Assembly (NCBI RefSeq): GCF_932294415.1 | Contig: NC_065539.1 | Span: 33,110,001-33,174,000 of the forward strand | Source: Quercus robur | Taxonomy: Eukaryota > Streptophyta > Magnoliopsida > Fagales > Fagaceae | DNA: 64,000 nucleotides | Direction: 5' to 3' | In this document: in pieces, positions 47,301-60,161 of the stretch | How positions within the stretch are numbered: the stretch's first letter is position 1 | Layout: every line of letters begins with the position of its first letter | Made by a program: the position numbers and the translations under genes | Notes under the pieces: generated by a model | What the model was told of the DNA's origin: nothing | The model's input: only the letters and a program-made list of their open reading frames with translations | Database searches by the model: none

Positions 47301-50300
47301 GAGAAAAAAATGATTGATGTGCACGTTGTAAAAAAAAAAAACAAAGAGAGTATATAGATTTTTAAAATAGAAAAGAAAAAAAATTATTGATGTGCACATT
47401 GTAAACCAAAAAAAGCAAAAAAAGTACATAGATTCATACAATATGGAAGAAAAAAAAATGATTGATATGCACACAGTAAACCAAAAAGAGCAAAGAAAGT
47501 ACATATATTCTTACAATACAGAAGAAAAAAAAAAGATTGATGTGCACGCTGTAAACAAAAAAAAAAAACCAAAGAAAGTATATAGATTCTTACAATACAA
47601 AAGAAAAAAATGATTAATGTGTACACTGTAAACCCAAAAAAGCAAAGAAAGGACATAAATTCTTACAATACGGAAGAAAAAATTGATTGATATGCATGCT
47701 GTAAACAAAAAAATAAAAAGCAAAGAAAGTACATAAATTCTTACTGCACGATGTAAACAAAAAAAGTAAAAAAAGTAAAAAAAAAAAAAACAAAAATTCA
47801 ATCAACCAATCACTTCAACTCCTCATCTCATCTAGTTTTTGGCAATGGCATTGCCGAAATAGAGGACAGAGATATAAAAAAAGTACACATATTCTTATTC
47901 TTTAAGTATTTTTTTGACTGAAGAAATTTGGTTTGTCATGTTTTTTTACGGTAAAAGTACCCTACGAAATAGATAAGGATAGATTCAAGTACAATGAGTG
48001 CATTGATTCTTATTCTAAAGTGCAAGTTGTAAACAAAAACAAAAAAAAAAAGTACATAGATTATTATAGAAGAAAGAAATGATTGATGTGAACGCTATAA
48101 ACAAAAAAAAAAAAAAAAAAAAACAAATAAAGTATATAGATTCTTAAAATAGAAAAGAAAAAAATGATTGATGTGCACACTGTAAACCAAAAAAAGCAAA
48201 GAAAGTACATAGATTCATACAATATGGAAAAAAAAAATGATTGATATGTACACAGTAAACCAAAAAAAGTAAAGAAAGTACATAGATTCTTATAATAGGG
48301 AAGAAAAAAAAAGATTGATGTGCACGTTGTAAACAAATAAAGTACATAGATTCTTACAATACTAAAGAAAAAAAATGATTGATGTGTACACTTTAAACCC
48401 AAAAAGCAATGAAGGTACATAGATTCTTACAATACGGAAGAAAAAATTGATTAATGTGCACGCTGTAAACAAAAAAAAAAAAAAAGCAAAGAAAGGACAT
48501 AGATTCTTACGTGCACGCTGTAAACAAAACAAGCAAAGAAAGTAAAAAAAAATAAAACAAAGATTCAATCAATCAATCACCTCAACTCCTCATCTCATCT
48601 GGTTTGCAGCAATGGCATTGCCAAAATAGAGGAGAGAGATATAAAAAAAAGTACGCATATTCTTATACTTTTAGTTTTTTTTTTTTTTTTGACCGAAGCA
48701 AATTGGTTTGTCGCGTTCTTTTATAGTAAAAGTACTCTACGAAACAGATAAGGATAGATTCAAGTACAATGAGTACATTGATTCTTATTCTAAAGTGCAC
48801 GTTGTAAACAAAAACAAAAAAAAGTACATAGATTCTTATAGAAGAAGGAAATCATTGACGTGCATGCTATAAACAAAAAAAACATAGAAAGTATATAGAT
48901 TCTTAAAATAGAAAAGAAAAAAATGATTGATGTGCACACTATAAACCAAAAAAAGCAAAGAAAGTACATAAATTCAAACAATATGGAAGAAAAAAATGAC
49001 TGACATGCACACAGTAAATCAAAAAAAGCAAAGAAAGTACATAGTTTCATACAATATAGAAGAATAAAATGATTGATATGCACACAGTAAACGAAAAAAA
49101 ATAAAGAAAGTACATAGATTGTTACAATACGGAAGAAAAAAAAATGATTAATGTGCACACTATAAACAAAAAAAAAAAAAAAAAACAAAAAAAAAAAAAA
49201 AAAAAACAAAGAAACTACATAGATTCTTACAATATGGAAGAAAAAAAAAAATGAATGATGTGTACACTGTAAACCCAAAAAAATAAAGAAAGTACACAGA
49301 TTCTTACAATACGGAAGAAAAAATTGATTAATGTACACGCTGTGAACAAAAAAAAAAAGCAAAGAAAGTACATAGATTCTTATGTGTATGCTATAAACAA
49401 AAAAAAAAGAAAGTAAAAAAAAAAAAAAAAAGATTCAATCAACAAATCACCTCAACTCCTCATCTCATCTGGTTTGTGGCAATGACATTTCCGAAATAGA
49501 GGAGAGAGATATAAAAAAAGTACTCATATTCTTATTCTTTCAGTATTTTTTTGATCGAAACAGTTTGGTTTGTCATGTTCTTTTATGGTAAAAGTACTCT
49601 ACGAAACAGATAAGGATAGATTCAAGTACAATAAATACATTGATTTTTATTCTAAAGTGCACGCTGTAAAAAAAAAAAAAAAAAAAAAGTACATAGATTC
49701 TGGTAGAAGAAAGAAATGATTGATGTTCACGCTGTAAACCAAAAAAAAAAAAAAATAAAGAAAATATATAGATTCTTAAAATAGAAAAGAAAAAAAATGA
49801 ATGATGTGCATACTGTAAACCAAAAAAAGCAAAGAAAGTACATAGATTCATACAATATGAAAGAAAAAAATGATTGATCCGCACAAAGTAAACCAAAAAA
49901 AGCAAAGAAAGTGCATAGATTCTTACAATATGGAAGAAAAAAAATGATTGATGTGCATGCTGTAAAAAAAAAAAAAAAAAAAAAAAAAGCAAGAAAGTAC
50001 ATAGATTCTTATAATACGGAAGAAAAAATAATTGATGTGTACATTGTAAACCCCAAAAAACAAAGAAAGTACATAGATTCTTACAATACAAAAGAAAAAA
50101 TTGATTGATGTGTACGTTGTAAACAAAAAAAAAAAAGCAAAGAAAGTACATATATTCTTATGTGCACCCTGTAAACAAAAAAAAAAAAACAAAGAAAGTA
50201 AACAGAAAAAAAAAAAAAAAAACAAAGATTCAATCAACCAATCACCTCAACTCCTCATCTCATCTGGTTTGTGGCAATGGCATTGCCAAAATAGAGGAGA

Positions 50301-50526
50301 GAGATATAAAAAGAACACATACTCTTATTCTTTTAGTATTTTTTTGACCAAACAGTTTGGTTTGATATGTTCTTTTATGGTAAAAGTACTTTAGGAAACA
50401 GATAAGAATAGATTCAAGTACAATGAGTACATTGATTCTTATTCTAAAGTGTACGCTGTAAACAAAAACAAAAAAAAGTACACAGATTCTTATAGAAAAA
50501 AAAAAATTGATGTGCACATTGTAAAC

Positions 50527-50564
<38 letters not shown>

Positions 50565-53500
50565 TAGATTCTTAAAATAGAAAAGAAAAAAATGATTGAT
50601 ATGCACACTGTAAACCAAAAAAAGCAAAGAAAGTACATAGATTCATACAATATGGAAGAAAAAAAATGATTGATATGCGCACAGTAAACCAAAAAAAGTA
50701 AAGAAAGTACATATATTCTTACAATACGGAAGAAAAAAAAAAGATTGATGTGCACTCTGTAAACAAAAAAAAAAAAAACAAAGAAAGTATATAGATTCTT
50801 ACAATACGAAAGAAAAAAATGATTAATGTGTACACTGTAAACCCCAAAAAAGTAAAGAAAGAACATAGATTCTTACAATACGGAAGAAAAAATTGATTGA
50901 TATGCACACTATAAACAAAAAAAAAACAAAGAAAGTACATAGATTCTTACGTGCACGCTGTAAACAAAAAAAGCAAAGAAAGTAAACAAAAAAAAAAAAC
51001 AAAGATTCAATCAACCAATCACCTCAACTCCTCATCTCATCTGGTTTGTAGCAATGGCATTGCCAAAATAGAGGAGAGAGATATAAAAAAAGGTACGCGT
51101 ATTCTTATACTTTCAGTTTTTTATTTTGACCGATGCAGATTGGTTTGTCTTATTCTTTTATGGTAAAAGTACTCTACGAAACAGATAAGGATAGATTCAA
51201 GTACAATGAGTACATTGATTCTTGTTCTAATGGTCATGCTGTAAACAAAAACGAAAAAAAGTACATAGATTCTTATAGAAGAAAGAAATGATTGATGTGC
51301 ACGCTGTAAACAAAAAAACAAAGAAAGTATATAGATTCTTAAAATAGAAAAGAAAAAAAGGATTGATGTGCACACTATAAACCAAAAAAAGCAAAGAAAG
51401 TACATTGATTCATATAATATGGAAGAAAAAAATGATTGACATGCACACAGTAAACCAAAAAAAGCAAAGAAAGTACATAGTTTCATACAATATAGAAGAA
51501 ACAAAAAATTGATATGCACACAGTAAACCAAAAAAAGTAAAGAAAGTATGTAGATTCTTACAATACGCAGGAAAAAAAAATGATTGATGTGCACGCTGTA
51601 AACAAAAAAAAAAAAAAAAAAAACAAAGAAACTATATAGATTCTTACAATATGTATGAAAAAAATGATTGATGTGTACACTGTAAACCCAAAAAATCAAA
51701 GAAAGTACATAGATTCTTACAATACGGAAGAAAAAATTGATTGATGTGCACGCTGTGAATAAAAAAAGAAGAAGCAAAGAAAGTACATAAATTCTTACGT
51801 GTACGCTGTAAACAAAAAAACAAAGAAAGTAAACAAGAAAAAAAAGAAAAAGAAAAAAAAAACAAAGATTCAATCAACAAATCACCTCAACTCCTCATCT
51901 CATCTGGTTTGTGGCAATGTCATTTCCAAAATAGAGGAGAGAGATATAAAAAAAAAAGTACTCATATTCTTATTCTTTCAGTATTTTTTTGACTGAAGCA
52001 GTTTGGTTTGTCATGGTCTTTTATGGTAAAAGTACTTTACGTAACAGATAAGGATAGATTCAAGTACAATAAATACATTGATTCTTATTCTGAAGTGCAT
52101 GCTGTAAATAAAAACAAAAAAAAAGTACATAGATTCTTATAGAAGAAAGAAATGATTGATGTGCACACTGTAAAAAAAAAAACAAAACAAAGAAAATATA
52201 TAGATTCTTAAAATAGAAAAGAAAAAAATGATTGATGTGCATACTGTAAACCAAAAAAAGCAAAGAATGTACATAGATTCATACAATACGGAAGAAAAAA
52301 AATGATTGATGTGCACGTTGTAAACAAAAAAAAAAAAAAAAGTACATAGATTCTTATAATACGGAAGAAAAAAATGATTGATGTGTACACTATAAACCCA
52401 AAAAAACAAAGAAAGTACATAGATTTTTACAATACGGAAAAAAAAAATGATTGATGTGTATGTTGTAAACAAAAAAAAAAAAAAAAAAAAAAAAAAACAA
52501 AGAAAGTACATAGATTTTTACAATACAGAAGAAAAAATTGATTGATGTGTACGTTGTAAACCAAAAAAAAAAAAGCAAAGAAAGTACATATATTCTTACG
52601 TGCACGCTGTAAACAAAAAAAGCAAAGAAAGTAAAAAAAAAAAAAAAAAAGGATTCATTCAACCAATCACCTTAACTCCTCATCTCATTTGGTTTGTGGC
52701 AATGGAATTGCCGAAATAGATGAGAGAGATATAAAAAAAGTACACATATTCTTATTCTTTCAGTATTTTTTTGACTGAAATAGTCTGATTTGTCATGTTC
52801 TTTTATGATAAAAGTACTTTAGGAAACAGATAGGATTGATTCAAGTATAATGAGTACATTGATTCTTATTCTAAAGTGCACGTTGTAAACCAAAAAAAAA
52901 AAAAAGTATATAGATTCTTATAGAAGAAAAAAATGATTGATGTGCACGCTGTAAACAAAAAAAATAAAGAAAATGTATAGATTCTTAAAATAGAAAAGAA
53001 AAAAAAATGTTTGATGTATACACTGTAAACCAAAAAAAGCAAAGAAAGTACATAGATTTATACAATATGGAAGAAAAAAAATGATTGATATGCACAGAGT
53101 AAACCAAAAAAAGCAAAGAAACTACATTGATTCTTACAATACGAAAGGAAAAAAATGATTGATGTTCACGCTGTAAAAAAAAAAAAAAAACAAAGAGAGT
53201 ATATAGATTCTTACAATACAGAAGAAAAAAATGATTGATGTGTACACTGTAAACCCAAAAAAACAAAAAAAGTATATAAATTCTTACAATACGGAAGAAA
53301 AAATTGATTGATATGCACGTTGTAAAAAAAAAAAAAAAACATAAATTCTTACGTGCACGTTGTAAACAAAAAAAGCAAAGAAAGTAAAAAAAAAAAAAAA
53401 AAAAAAAACAAAGATTCAATCAATCAATCACCTCAACTCCTCATCTCATATGTTTTTGGCAGTGGCATTGCCGAAATAGAGGAGAGAGATATAAAAAAAA

Positions 53501-53880
53501 GTACGCATATTCTTATTTTTTATGTATTTTTTTGATCGAAACAGTTTGGTTTGTCATGTTCTTTTATGGTAAAAGTACCCTACGAAACTAATAAAGATAG
53601 ATTCAAGTACAATGAGTACATTGATTCTTATCCTAAAGTGCACGTTGTAAACAAAAACAAAAAACAGTACATAGATTCTTATAGAAGAAAAAAATAATTG
53701 ATATGCACGCTGTAAACAAAAAAAAAATAAAGAAAGTATATAGATTCTTACAATAGGAAGGAAAAAAATGATTGATGTACACATTGTAAACCAAAAAATG
53801 TAATGAAAGTACATAGATTCTTACAATACGGAAGAAAAAAAATGATTGATGTGCACGCTGTAAACCAAAAAGAACAATGA
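44363..53880 (+). repeat. Higher-order satellite array, 11 direct units of usually about 760-870 bp
   Basis: Each unit has a 'head' of about 250 bp, starting GATTCAATCAACCAATCACC, and a tail of several monomers of about 75 bp (GCAAAGAAAGTACATAGATT core, GATTGATGTGCACGCTGTAA end, then an A-run of variable length). Heads start near 44463, 46262, 47027, 47796, 48562, 49432, 50227, 51004, 51867, 52652 and 53413. Spacing is about 761-870 bp, except the first gap, which is about 1073 bp after subtracting the MITE. Monomer variants (TATAGAAGAAAGAAATG, AAAATAGAAAAG, TCATACAATATGG, TTACAATACGG, TTACGTGCACG) recur in much the same order from unit to unit. Monomers lack stops on the minus strand, giving many spurious Phe-rich ORFs. 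Confidence 0.93.
45360..46077. mobile_element. hAT MITE in the satellite, 718 bp, perfect 8 bp duplication
   Basis: Ends TAGGGGTGTGCA and TGCACACCCCTA; ATTGATGT at 45352-45359 and 46078-46085. Sub-terminal arms are long runs of CCCAACCCGACCC-type repeats in inverted orientation. Non-coding, AT-rich centre. Confidence 0.9.
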
Positions 53881-54130
53881 AATTTAGATTTTTGCAGAGA
53901 TTTTTTGTAGTAAATATATGTTTATAGTTAAGTAATTTATTTGTACCAAAGTGTCCTATCTGTGTTGTGTTGTATTTGGTCAATTGCGTATATAATTATG
54001 CAGTTTAAAATCTAAGAATTTAACTGATATGAAACTTGCATCCTATTTAAACAACACTAATTTTATTGAAATCTCCACAGTTCTTATTTTCTACTTTTTT
54101 TCCCCTATAAATTTCCATTGTTATTGAAAT
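53881..54130. other. Unique spacer between the direct array and its inverted unit
   Basis: About 250 bp of AT-rich single-copy sequence. The satellite reads in opposite directions on its two sides. No ORF or known motif is recognised. Confidence 0.7.
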
Positions 54131-54785
54131 TGCGTGCACATCAATCAATTTTTTTTTTTTTTTTTCCATATTGTAAAAATCTATGTACTTTCTTTGCTTT
54201 TTTGGGTTTACAGTGTGCACATCAATAATTTTTTTCTTCCGTATTGTAAGAGTCTATGTACTTTCTTTGTTTTTTTCTCTTTGTTTATAACGTGCACATC
54301 AATCATTTTTTTTCTTCCGTATTATAAGAATCTATGTACTTTCTTTGCTTTTTTTGGTTTACTGTGTGCATACCAATCATTTTTTTCTTCCATATTGTAT
54401 GAATCTATGTACTTTCTTTGCTTTTTTTGGTTTACAGTGTGCACATTAATCTTTTTTTCTTTTCTATTTTAAGAATCTATATACTTTTTTTGTTTTTTTG
54501 TTTTTTTTTTTTTTTTTTTGTTTACAGCGTGCACATCAATCATTTTTTTCTTCTATAAGAATCTATGTACTTTTTTTTGTTTTTGTTTACAGCGTGCACT
54601 TTAGAATAAGAATCAATGTACTCATTGTACTTGAATCTATCCTTATCTGTTTCGTAGGGTACTTTTATCATAAAAGAACATGACAAACCAAACTGCTTCG
54701 GTCAAAAAAATACTGAAAGAATAAGAATATGCGTACTTTTTTTATATCTCTCTCTTCTATTTCGGCAATGACATTGCCACAAACC
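54131..54785 (-). repeat. Inverted copy of one satellite higher-order unit
   Basis: On the minus strand it reads head (palindrome, TATA-like motif, TTTTTTTGACCGAAGCAG), then the monomer variants in the same order as in the direct array, about one unit long. Together with the direct array it forms a very asymmetric inverted repeat. Confidence 0.9.
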
Positions 54786-55880
54786 AATTGGAACAATTTT
54801 TTTTTCCCTCCTATTTCGGCAATGCCATTGTCACAATTCCATTCCACAATTTATTTTTTAGAGAAATGATATGTGCACACAATTTTTACAACAAATCCTA
54901 AGTGGTTGGTTGTTATTGTTGGATTAAAAAAGTAATCACAGTGTTAAATTCAAATTTGAACTAATAATAACTAATCACCTGTGATTTGTTGTGAAGATGT
55001 TGTAAAAATATTGTGGACGTAACACTTTTTTTTTTTTTTTTAAATTACTTCCCAGATTTCGGCAACCACTATTTTTTTTTCTCCCATTTTCGGCAATGAC
55101 ATTGCCACAAAATTTTTTTCCCTTATTTCGGCAATGGCATTGCCACAAACCAATTGTAAATTTTTTTCCCCCTCCTATTTCAGCAATGCCATTGCCACAA
55201 ATCCATTCCACAAAATTTTTTTTTTTTTTTTAAGAAATGATATGTGCACACAATTTTTACAACAAATTTTAAGTGGCAGGTTATTATTGTTGGATTAAAA
55301 AAGTGTGTTAAATTCAAATTTGAACTAATAATAACTAATCACCTGTGATTTGTTGTGAAAATGTTGTAAAAATATTGTGGACGTAGCACTTTTTTTTTTT
55401 TTTTAATTCCTCCCTAGATTTCGGCAACCGCTATTTTTTTTCCCTCCCATTTTCGGTAATGGCATTACCATAATTGCCACAAACTTTTTTCCCTATTTCG
55501 GCAATGGCATTGCCACAAACCAATTGCAAATTTTTTTCCCCCTCCTATTTCGGCAATGCCATTGCCACAAATCCATTCCACAATTTTTTTTTTTGAGAAA
55601 TGATATGTGCACACAATTTTTACAATAAATTTTAAGTGGTAGGTTATTATTGTTGGATTAAAAAAGTAATCTCAGTGTTAAATTCAAATTTGAACTAATA
55701 ATAACTAATCACTTGTGATTTGTTGTGAAAATGTTATAAAAATATTGTGGACGTAGTACTTTTTTTTTTTTTTTAATAATTCCTCCCCAGATTTCGGCAA
55801 CCACTATTTTTTTTCCTCCCATTTTCGGCAATGGCATTGCCACAATTGGTTTCTCTCTGGACACTTCACACTTCGAGCAC
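54786..55880. repeat. Second tandem array, about 365-370 bp unit, nearly three copies
   Basis: Unit starts at about 54861, 55232 and 55595 (GAAATGATATGTGCACACAA). Each unit has a MITE-like part with inverted ends (ACAATTTTTACAACA against TGTTGTAAAAATATTGT) and a block with several ATTTCGGCAATGGCATTGCC palindromes followed by CACAAA. Confidence 0.85.
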
Positions 55881-56782
55881 TTCACACCCACTCGGTCAGC
55901 AGGTTTGGGCGGTAGGAATTTCGATAATGTGATTACCGAAATTCAAAATTTTCTCTCACCCACTTGTTCTCTTTCTCTCTCATACTTTTGTTGAATTTCG
56001 GCAACATCGTTTCCAAAATTCACTCTCTTTCCTCAATTCCCTAAATAACTTCCAACAGTGCCTATAACGCAAATAAACTCCAGATTTAGTAATATTTAGC
56101 CAAAAGACTCGGCAGATTGTGCCTGGGCCACATGATTAAATTCACTTTTAACCCAAGAAAAGGAAAAGCAACTAAAAGATTCTCTTGTTTACCCCCCCCC
56201 CCCCCCACAAAAAAAAACTAAAAGATTCTCTCTCCTCTTGAATGCTTACATAGTTCTCCCAGGCACTTTAGGCAAAATATATGAAAATCTACCACTGTTT
56301 TAGAAATAAGTAGCAATTTTTCACTTTTTTGATACTCAAGTTCCATTTTGATACTCGAGTTTATGAAACTCAAGTACCATTTTGAACTCGATTTCTCTAA
56401 ACTCGAATGCTAAAAAAGTGATAAATCCCTATATATTTCCGAAACAGTGATATATTCATATATATTTCCTTGACAGTGGTTGGGGTCCATTTTCACTGTT
56501 CTACCAAGCCCACCAACTCCACTTCCCAAAATTCAAAGTCAAACAAGAAGAATATCGTCAAAACCAAATAAATAAATAAAATAATAGCAAAAATGTAAAC
56601 TAAAGGAAAAATAAGAGGCGCAAACCTCTTTTGACTTCAACCTTCAATTGTTTAAATGAAGCTGTAAGACTTCAAAGAAATTTGAAGCTACAAAGCTTAT
56701 TGCCCAAGCAAGATGACTAAATTGTTCATTATAAAATCACATTGTGAGTTGAATTGCTACCACATTGCTAGCTCTCTCAAAC
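55881..56782. other. Intergenic, GST promoter side
   Basis: Contains a C-run (about 56192-56206), then AT-rich sequence with direct and inverted ACTCGAGTT/AACTCGAGT motifs near 56335-56405. The last 150 bp is the likely GST promoter and leader; no clear TATA box stands out. Confidence 0.45.
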
Positions 56783-58077
56783 ATGGGTGAGGAAGTGAAG
56801 CTACATGGGACATGGGCAAGTCCATTTAGTTGTCGAGTGATATGGGCTTTGAAACTAAAGGGCATACCGTATGAATACATAGAAGAAGATCTTTCCAACA
56901 AAAGTTCCCAACTTCTACAACACAATCCAGTCCACAAGAAGATCCCAGTGCTTGTTCATGGCGGAAAAGCAATTTGTGAGTCCATGATTATCCTTGAATA
57001 TGTTGAAGAGATGTGGCCACAGAACCCATTGCTGCCTACTGACCCTTATGAGAGAGCCAATGCTCGGTTCTGGATCAAATTTGCTGAAGAGAAGGTACTT
57101 CTTCACCCGTTGGCACTAGATCTTCTGTTTTTGGTTCAATTTATCTTCAAATAAAGTCTAGTATTTTATGGTAAATGAAAATGATAGACTATTACAGTAT
57201 TACCTCACTTTTTAAATAATTTCCGCATGAATTGCTTACAAGTCATTTATTATCATTGTCATCACCATTTTTATTTAACAAATGATGTCAATGTTTCATT
57301 AATTTCTAGAAAATGTAACAATGACTTGTTTTTATTTGCAAATAAGAATAATAATCAATATTTTATAAGTGATATTAGAGATGTTATAAATTTTATAACA
57401 TAAGTCTTACAAACTAACATATTACCGGTTACAAATAAATAAATAAAATAATTTATTGTAGTGTTTAAGTCATGCCAATCCTATTCTTATCATGTCATTT
57501 TATATGATTACTCTTATTTTATTTATTTCTTTGTTGATAAGGATCTGTACTGACCATTATTATAATCTATTTTTTTAAATCATATATATATATATATATA
57601 TATATATAATTGAGCCAAGAAAAAGAAACTTCTAATAAAGTAACGCAAGTTTGATTGAGCTGAACCAAGCATGAACTCATTGACTTCTCATAACAATGCT
57701 CCAAATTCTAGCAGGGTCCTGCAATGTGGATGGTCTACCGAACTAGTGGCGAAGAACAAGAGAAGGCTGTGAAAGACACGTTGGAGATGCTAAGAGCCAT
57801 CGAAGCACATGGTCTTGTAGACAAGAAATATTTTGGTGCTGACAAGATTGGAATAGTAGACATTGCCTTTGGACAGATTGCTCAGTGGTTGGGAGTCATT
57901 GAAGACATCGTTGGGGTCAAGCTGCTTGAAGCTCACAAATTTCCTCGCTTGCATGCATGGATCAAGAATTTCAAGGAAGTTCCTATTATCAAAGAGAATC
58001 TTCCTGATCGTGATGAAATGATGTTCTTTTTTAAGCGTTTCAGGGAAATGTTGCTGACATCTTCAAGAGACTCTTAG
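56783..58077 (+). CDS. Glutathione S-transferase, tau class, two exons
   Basis: Cytosolic enzyme conjugating glutathione to electrophilic substrates such as xenobiotics and oxidised lipids. Exons are 56783..57094 and 57715..58077; the intron (620 bp, GT/AG, phase 0) is at the position usual for plant tau GSTs. Product 224 residues. The N-terminal thioredoxin-like domain has the catalytic Ser13 in WASPFSCRV, and glutathione-contact residues at Lys40, Ile54-Pro55 and Glu66-Ser67 ([19 protein letters not shown]). The C-terminal helical domain contains [28 protein letters not shown] and [16 protein letters not shown]. No lesion is seen. A chain starting at the upstream in-frame ATG (56765) would add six residues; 56783 gives the usual M-x-E-E-V-K-L start. 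The intron has an (AT)n tract at about 57584-57608. Confidence 0.95.
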
Positions 58078-58327
58078 CCGCGATAAATTTTCATGAGCCA
58101 ATCCTATATACTCAGTGGGAACCACATATCAGTGCAAGAGATGTTGTATAATTAAGCAAGCTTCAGTGTTTTGGTTTTGCTATGGTATTCCCATATTTTC
58201 TTTCTGTTTGTTATGGCTATTTTTCAGTTTTATTGAGGTTAAGATAGTCATCAGTAGTTTCGCATTTTTATTGATGTTGGCTTGGAGGCTCCAAGTTGGT
58301 AATATACTACTATTATATTATGGTATA

Positions 58328-59124
58328 TGTAGGGACGCAGGTCCAAATATATATTGGGCCTTGGGCCTTGTCCAAGGAGGCTCAGTGTTTTGAGTATAGA
58401 TCAATAGTAAGAAAGACGTAAGACTTTGAACTTCACAAACAAGCTATAACTGTAAAGGCTGGAGGAGGTAGGCCGAGGAGGAATATCCCCTTGGCTAAAC
58501 GAAGCGAAGATCAAAATGTGTATCCTATCATCCAGGGTGACATTTTAGGAAGTTCTATTAATAAGGACATGCATTATGAACGTACAGGAGGGATAGAAGC
58601 TAGGAAATATCTAAGAGAAAGCTGCTACCACCGCATTGAATGCTTTGTAACTAACTCTCTGGCCGCCTTAATGAGGAAGTGATATCTGAACAATGCTTTT
58701 CACCCTTAAAGCTACCCCTAAAGACTTCAGGAGGTTGCTGATGGGACAGAGATTAACACAAGCAATCTACTGTCCACGTAGAGGGTAGAAATGAGAAGGG
58801 AGAGATAGTATAAATAGGAGGGAGGTCCTAAGAGAAAGGGGATCGGAGAATTAAGAAAGAAATACTGTAGCAAACAGAACTATATTTGTAACCAACTTCA
58901 AGTAATATATACAAGAACTAATCTTTTCGGACTATGCCGAGGATAATTTTCCTTAGATAAAATCAGTCTACTTTTACTTTATTATCATCTGAATCCATTA
59001 TAATTGTTACCCAACTCATTATAGCCCAGTTTTCCAATCTATTCTCTACAAATTCATTGTATTGGGCTCATTGGGCCTAGATCCACTTACTTTTTGGGCT
59101 TAGGACTCAAACTGCGTCCTTACA
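58328..59124 (+). mobile_element. Solo LTR, 797 bp
   Basis: Starts TGTAGGGACGCAG and ends CTGCGTCCTTACA, a near-perfect 13 bp inverted pair; GTATA duplicated at 58323-58327 and 59125-59129. TATAAATA near 58809. It lies 250 bp after the GST stop, so it may influence the gene's 3' end. Its 92-residue and 63-residue ORFs are not recognisable genes. Confidence 0.85.
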
Positions 59125-59129
59125 GTATA

Positions 59130-59674
59130 TATCATCTTATTTTATTGAAGAATTTTTATTTTATATGACAGGAATATACAACACGCCAATTACATAGAGG
59201 TGGATCCGGTAAGTGTGAGACTCACTCTTATGTGAGTTAGGGTTTTGTATAATCCAGTGAGACAAAATGCCACGGTTGCCACCAACTATAATAAATAAAT
59301 AAAAATGGAAAAGGATTCTTTATGTTTTTTAATGATATTTTTTTGAGGCATTTAAGAAAAATGGTTTAACTAATTAATCTAATCAATAAATCTAGGGACA
59401 AAGATTATTTGCTTCAAACCAATTTAGAAGAATTTCTTCAAACCCAATAAGTGACAATTTATATAAGATTATACATGTTTATTATTTAAATAAGTCACAT
59501 AACTCATTTAAAAAGTCATGTGACTAAAACTACACATAGAAAATCAGCGATTTTTCCCTGATTTTGCTAAAAACTGAAAATTGAAAACATTGTAGCAAAT
59601 AATTTTGAAATGCCAGCTGATTATTTTTGGGGCCGACTACTGTAGCCCAACTGAAAGTATTTAAGCTACGCGTT

Positions 59675-59707
<33 letters not shown>

Positions 59708-60123
59708 CACTCCTCTCCCACCCTAACGCCTATCTTCGAGAAGTGAAGTCCACGCCCACCAAAGAAATCCACGAGGAAGACAACCTAGTTCGATGCCGGC
59801 GAAGATCAAGTTCCCTCTGATGAACACTTCCTTCCAAAAACCCATTTCACCATCTTCCAATTTCACCCCTCTCCCACCCTAACACCTCTCTCACACAAAC
59901 AAGCACAACGCGTTTTCATTCTGTAGTCTGTAGAAAGCCTCTTGATATTTTTCATTGTGGCTCACTCATTTTTGTAGGTAACGAGATCTGAAAGTTTTGT
60001 TTTTTATATATTTTTTTCTTGGTTCACTTTGTTTTGTTTTTGTTTACTGGTTACAATGGCGAAGGGGGTTTTGTTTGGTTTGGTTTTGTGGGTTTTATTA
60101 GATTGAGTTTTGGCTAGGGTTTT

Positions 60124-60161
<38 letters not shown>

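Noticed and set aside
44266-54683. Dozens of Phe/Leu/Tyr-rich ORFs on the minus strand (and some Lys-rich on the plus strand)
   Set aside because: They are translations of the stop-free satellite monomer. Frame and length follow the A-run lengths, no start context or domain is conserved, and they look like membrane proteins only because poly(T) encodes Phe.
44363-55880. Endogenous viral element as source of the arrays
   Set aside because: No RT, coat or movement-protein signature in any frame, and the repeats are short and A-rich.
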